From the NCBI GenBank assembly GCA_905221605.1, contig CAJNDS010001696.1, forward strand, positions 1 to 10,654: DNA of 10,654 nt. The letters run 5' to 3'. This DNA comes from Symbiodinium natans. Taxonomy: Eukaryota > Sar > Dinophyceae > Suessiales > Symbiodiniaceae. The translations under genes were made by a program, and so were the position numbers. Of the stretch, positions 7,973 through 10,654 are shown in pieces. Numbering within the stretch: position 1 is the stretch's first letter; every line of letters begins with the position of its first letter. Under the pieces are notes generated by a model that was not told the DNA's origin, searched no databases, and saw only the letters and a program-made list of their open reading frames with translations.

Positions 7973-8075
7973 ACGGGGGGGGGCTGGGGTGGGTGGGGCG
8001 GGGGTCGGGGAAGGGCGGGCGGGAGAGGGGGTGGGTGGGGGAGGTGGGGGGGGGGGGGGGGGGCGGCGGGCGGTG
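7973..8075 (+). repeat. G-rich tract with G-quadruplex potential
   Basis: The tract is almost entirely G with isolated C, T and A, including a G18 run at 8046-8063. Many closely spaced G runs of three or more satisfy the usual pattern for intramolecular G-quadruplexes. Glycine-rich open frames across it are compositional. Confidence 0.85.
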
Positions 8076-8270
8076 GGGCGATCTAAAACGATCGCTTCAA
8101 TCCACCTGTTGTGCTTGGCCACATTGCGTGACGAATGAGAAAATCCTTTTGTGGAGTTGTGGCAAGTTTCTGATACCCGTTTCCAGAATAGGACCCTCTA
8201 GCATTCGATGTCTCCGGATTTTTTGCACTACAGGCAAGGCGCGGCTGTTTGCCGTTGGGGATAAACCGTG
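8076..8270. other. Single-copy sequence, no feature recognised
   Basis: This is sequence of ordinary composition between the G-rich tract and the first telomeric block. I see no RNA fold, repeat copy or plausible protein in it. Confidence 0.4.
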
Positions 8271-8310
8271 AACCCTAAACCCTAAGCCCTAAACCTAAAC
8301 CCTAAACCCT
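8271..8310 (+). repeat. Interstitial telomeric repeat block 1 (CCCTAAA)
   Basis: About six heptamer units occur here, including the variant CCCTAAG and a unit missing one C (CCTAAA). The C-rich strand is on +, as in every other block in the window. Confidence 0.9.
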
Positions 8311-8400
8311 GGAGAATGGAGAGTTTCCGACCCTGGTCTGCGCATGACCAATGGTTCTTTTGGCTTTGTGGTACTTCAGCCCGCGCATTCCTTGACATTG
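8311..8400. other. Single-copy sequence, no feature recognised
   Basis: I see no repeat, gene or RNA signal between the telomeric block and the palindromic element that follows. Confidence 0.35.
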
Positions 8401-8492
8401 CCTACCTAAAGGCTCCTATGTAGTACCTGTTTGGGGTAGTATACTAATCCCCTATAACTAACCCAAAAAGGGACTACATGAGAGACTGCAGG
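8401..8492 (-). mobile_element. Dispersed 92-bp palindromic element, copy 1
   Basis: The reverse complement of this segment aligns end to end with 9317-9410, at about 79 of 92 positions by eye plus one 2-bp gap. The element is also partly self-complementary: CTATGTAGTACCTGTTTGGGG on the left pairs imperfectly with CCCAAAAAGGGACTACATGAG on the right. Two diverged copies in opposite orientation with internal palindromy resemble a small non-autonomous element of MITE type. No target-site duplication is clear, so a mobile origin is an inference. Confidence 0.55.
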
Positions 8493-8521
8493 TAGATTCC
8501 GGGTTTTGGTTCTGCCCAAAT

Positions 8522-8539
8522 CCTAAACCCCAAGCCCTC
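8522..8539 (+). repeat. Degenerate telomere-like repeats
   Basis: CCTAAACCCCAAGCCCT resembles two or three decayed heptamers in the same orientation as the clear blocks. It is too short and too altered to be certain. Confidence 0.4.
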
Positions 8540-9140
8540 TCATCCTTCCCAAACTCCTCACGATTCTTTGCGCCGGCCGACTTGTGCACAGATCAACGGC
8601 ATATTGTCCACAGATCCCGTGCAACGGATGGCAGTGCCGGGGATTTACTTGATGACGTGGCTGGGTTGCCTACCTAGCTGCACGACAGTTTGCACACCCA
8701 ACTCCTGCGAATTCGGGTTTAGGAGGCCTGGAAGGGGATTCATCCTTCCGTTGTGGCAACAACACCACCAGCACCGCCACCACCTGTAACGGCACGCCGA
8801 AGCAATCGCTGGATTCAGGCACAATCTTTCTTCAAGGTTGAATCGCTGCGGGCAGGGAGGCCTTAGATCAACCGATTGCGAGGACAACTAGACTGACTGA
8901 GAGTCCATGGCATGCGTTTCAACCTAAAGTCCATACTCCAAGGCCCACCTCCGTACCGTTTTCTCTGAATGCGTTGCGGCGCCCACGCAAACAGGTTGCC
9001 AGATTTAAACGGCAAACGAGAAGACCTCCCGGGTCCCTCGCTTGCAGATCTTTTGCAGGATTTCAGCAGGGGTTCTATTTGAAGGTCCATACGTCCCCCC
9101 CAAAAGGGCAACAACCATAGCTGCTTCTAACCCTATGATA
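8540..9140. other. 600 bp without a recognised gene
   Basis: Open frames of up to about 80 codons occur on both strands (for example + 8568-8789, minus 8645-8887 and minus 8863-9114), but they conflict with each other and show no motif, signal peptide or family I recognise. A run of CACCACCAGCACCGCCACCACC-like triplets near 8763-8785 is a short imperfect repeat. Exons of an intron-rich gene cannot be excluded by eye. Confidence 0.35.
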
Positions 9141-9261
9141 CTTATAAGTTGGGATGTTCCCACTTATGACAAGAGTCCTTAAAAGGGAATATAATGGGGG
9201 GGGGGTACTATAGTCCCTACTAAGGACTGTTAGTATAAGGGGGAACATCCCAACTGACAAG
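9141..9261. mobile_element. 121-bp hairpin element with a G10 centre
   Basis: The left arm (9141-9193) and the reverse complement of the right arm (9206-9261) share AGTTGGGATGTTCCC, then CTTAT, then AGTCCTTA, then AGGGA, then TATA, in the same order with short mismatched stretches between. The centre carries ten G. A single long imperfect palindrome in otherwise single-copy DNA resembles a foldback or MITE-type element; no second copy is seen in the window. Confidence 0.6.
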
Positions 9262-9316
9262 CACCCGTGAACCTCCACTTCTTGTGGCTGCCTGGTGAAA
9301 CCGTACGGACTTTATA

Positions 9317-9410
9317 CCAGGAGTCTCTAACGCAGACCCTTTTTGGGTTCGTTATAGGGGATTCTAGTATACCACCCCAAAGAGGTACTGCACAAGAGCC
9401 TTCAGGTAGG
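9317..9410 (+). mobile_element. Dispersed palindromic element, copy 2
   Basis: This is the partner of 8401-8492 in opposite orientation. Shared blocks include CCCTTTTTGGGTT, GTTATAGGGGATT, ACCCCAAA, AGGTACT and AGGTAGG. It has two extra bases after GGGGATT relative to copy 1. About 86 % identity suggests insertion or duplication some time ago. Confidence 0.55.
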
Positions 9411-9530
9411 GTATGCAAGGGAGGAACAAAGGGTTCCCCCAGTGAAGGGCCCACTTTCCTGGGGTCGTGGTAACTGACGGAAATTCCGCAAGCTTGAGAC
9501 AAGATGGTCTCGCGGACTTCCAGATCTTGC

Positions 9531-9607
9531 CGCTGTTGTGGTATCGATAGTACTCTTCTCCTGCTACACCCAAAACCCTAAACCCTATGCGCTATACTAC
9601 AACAGCG
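9531..9607. repeat. 14-bp inverted repeat enclosing a telomeric block
   Basis: CGCTGTTGTGGTAT at 9531-9544 is complementary at 13 of 14 positions to ATACTACAACAGCG at 9594-9607. The 49-bp loop contains the two telomeric heptamers at 9573-9586. Confidence 0.6.
9573..9586 (+). repeat. Interstitial telomeric repeat block 2
   Basis: AAACCCTAAACCCT is two heptamer units in the same orientation as the others. It lies inside the loop of a 14-bp inverted repeat. Confidence 0.75.
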
Positions 9608-9697
9608 ATATGGTGTAGTAGCTACAGCAGAATTACTGCTATGCTATGACACCGGTATACCTATTTGATTGTGCACTCCTCAGTGGGTCATGCCCTC

Positions 9698-9728
9698 AAA
9701 CCCTAAACCCTAAACCCTAAACCCTAAG
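9698..9728 (+). repeat. Interstitial telomeric repeat block 3
   Basis: Four CCCTAAA-type units follow a leading AAA, the last reading CCCTAAG. The block has single-copy sequence on both sides. Confidence 0.9.
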
Positions 9729-9847
9729 TCCTTCTTTCCCAGGCAGCCCAGACAGGTTCCTGCTAACCAGGCTTTGCTGCACAAATACTTTAGCGACACG
9801 CGCATCCCGCCACGCTTCTGACTATTCCTGACTGGCTCTTCTTGATT

Positions 9848-9969
9848 AAACCCTTAACCTAACCCTAAACCCTAAACCCTAAACCCTAAACCCTAAACCC
9901 TAAACCCTAAACCCTAAACCCTAAACCCTAAACCCTAAACCCTAAACCCTAAACCCTAACCCTAAACCC
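9848..9969 (+). repeat. Interstitial telomeric repeat block 4, longest
   Basis: Thirteen perfect CCCTAAA heptamers run from 9863 to 9953. The left edge is degenerate (AAACCCTTAACCTAA), and near the right edge one hexamer CCCTAA breaks the register before CCCTAAACCC. This is the strongest taxonomic clue in the window: a TTTAGGG-type telomere. It is internal, with unrelated sequence on both sides. Confidence 0.95.
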
Positions 9970-10127
9970 AAAGTGGGAAGCTTGGGCTGGCAGACCCTGG
10001 ACGAGCTGGGTTTACCCAAAACTAGAGGTGCAGTTTGGTGTGTCAGTCAGATCGACGACGTTCTGCGCGTTGCCACCTCGCAAGAACAAGGCCATTGACG
10101 AGGCGAAAATGTGGCCGTAAATTGCCG

Positions 10128-10184
10128 TAAATGCTCCCGCCGACTGGTGGAATTGTAGCGTTAAATGCTCAAGTCGACTGGGGA
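10128..10184 (+). repeat. Two-copy 34-bp-spaced direct repeat
   Basis: TAAATGCTC, four variable bases, then CGACTGG occurs at 10128-10147 and again at 10162-10181. The flanking GAAAATGTG also occurs twice (near 10105 and 10184), so the whole neighbourhood may be an old local duplication. Confidence 0.6.
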
Positions 10185-10196
10185 AAATGTGAGCTG

Positions 10197-10215
10197 AAGA
10201 GCCAATTAGGCTCTT
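10197..10215. other. Small perfect stem-loop
   Basis: AAGAGCC and GGCTCTT form a 7-bp stem around the loop AATTA. It lies about 60 bp beyond the 3' end of the minus-strand hydrophobic frame. It lacks a following T run on either strand, and nothing else supports a terminator, so no role is assigned. Confidence 0.45.
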
Positions 10216-10272
10216 GAGTCATTGAGTTGCATTGCGAACTAGAAGGGTGCTAGTTAGCTTAAAATCGGCCCC

Positions 10273-10652
10273 CTAGTTTACCAGGATCCCGCTGCGGTAG
10301 ATGGCCGCAGCCAGCGCTATGGTGATGGACATCGCGCGTTGAAGAAGCCCTGCCGTCAGCTTTGTCTCCCACAGGAAGCACCCGCAATCGGTCATTGCGA
10401 CAAAGTTTGCGAACCGGATGAAGTTCTCTGCCATCTCCGGGCCAGGGTCGTAGATGGCAACGAAGGAAGGAAAACGAGCACACGCCGAGCTTGCAAGCGC
10501 CGCGGGGAGCAAAGTTGCTGTCAGCAAGGCAAACAAGAGCACCGCAGCATGGTCAAAGCAAACCCGTCTCTAAGCACGTCAAACGCCACTGCGATCAACC
10601 CTGTGCCCACAGTCAGTGCCAATACCACGATGCACACTTGCAAAGCGTGCGA
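10273..10652 (-). pseudogene. Possible membrane-protein gene fragment with a frame break, partial at the window edge
   Basis: Two minus-strand frames overlap and read as one hydrophobic protein. The upstream frame is open from the window edge (10652) to TGA at 10521-10523 and contains VCIVVLALTVGTGLIAVAF, which could span a membrane. The second frame is open from a TAG at 10570-10572 to TAG at 10273-10275. It has no ATG before its hydrophobic stretch AAVLLFALLTATLLPAALA and continues with SITIALAAAIY near its end. The residue character runs on across the overlap at 10521-10569, so a one-frame shift or an unseen intron there would join them. A single exon beginning with a signal-peptide-like segment is the alternative. 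I recognise no family, and the rest of any gene would lie beyond the right edge. A true pseudogene, a sequencing indel and a chance open frame are all possible. Confidence 0.3.
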
Positions 10653-10654
10653 CA

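Larger units (their letters stand above)
9970..10272. other. Single-copy sequence with two small repeats, no gene seen
   Basis: Between the long telomeric block and the minus-strand reading frame I find only a short two-copy repeat and a small hairpin, both listed separately. No open frame here looks coding. Confidence 0.35.

Noticed and set aside
7881-8271. Glycine-rich open frames across the G tract
   Set aside because: They are produced by the G homopolymers and have no recognisable sequence outside them.
9432-9465. Imperfect palindrome centred on GGGCCC
   Set aside because: Complementarity is short and interrupted, with no second copy, so it is not distinguishable from chance.
8568-9573. 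Open frames of 60-90 codons in the right-hand single-copy DNA
   Set aside because: They conflict on both strands, lack recognisable motifs and several overlap the palindromic elements. Exons remain possible but are not supported.
9848-9969. A true chromosome end
   Set aside because: The telomeric block has single-copy DNA on both sides and is only about 120 bp long, so in this assembly it is interstitial.
10259-10483. Arginine- and histidine-rich minus-strand frame
   Set aside because: It is the shifted shadow of the hydrophobic frame at 10273-10569 and has no features of its own.

Overview
The window looks like nuclear, probably subtelomeric or other gene-poor heterochromatic DNA from a eukaryote. 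The main clue is Arabidopsis-type telomeric DNA (CCCTAAA on the + strand) in four clear interstitial blocks, the longest with 13 perfect heptamers in a row. That heptamer is known from land plants, many green algae, brown algae, oomycetes, chromerids and several other protists, so it does not fix the organism. There are no convincing bacterial genes, operons or ribosome binding sites, and no recognisable rRNA or tRNA. I find no intact gene that I would defend. The only protein-like signal is a frame-broken hydrophobic reading frame on the minus strand at the extreme right end.

About 7.8 kb on the left is a mosaic of unrelated tandem repeats laid end to end. After a G20 run and a short flank comes a purine/pyrimidine-skewed satellite to about 2731, with a recent duplication of a module of about 0.65 kb. 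Next is a 55-bp satellite of about 41 units (2732-4983), then a degenerate 31-bp minisatellite (4984-5252). From 5253 to about 7835 lies an AT-rich array of long palindromes built from the 9-mer GAATTAATT, separated by G/C-rich spacers. It is interrupted at 6440-7161 by a different array of eight 62-bp hairpins. A 28-bp sequence near the left edge recurs inverted at 7940-7967, with a third 19-bp copy at 7861-7879.

The right 2.7 kb (7970-10654) is mostly single-copy sequence. It holds a G-rich tract, telomeric blocks all in one orientation, two inverted copies of a roughly 92-bp palindromic element, and a separate 121-bp hairpin element.

The most interesting structure is shared by the two palindrome arrays. 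Each consists of palindromes separated by two alternating non-palindromic spacers (X/Y in the AT-rich array, S1/S2 in the 62-bp array), and each spacer occurs in both orientations. The arms and loop of the 62-bp hairpins travel with the S2 spacer when it flips, which suggests repeated inversion with breakpoints inside the palindromes. Two arrays of unrelated sequence with the same design, one embedded in the other, deserve a second look. All repeat counts and identities were made by eye.
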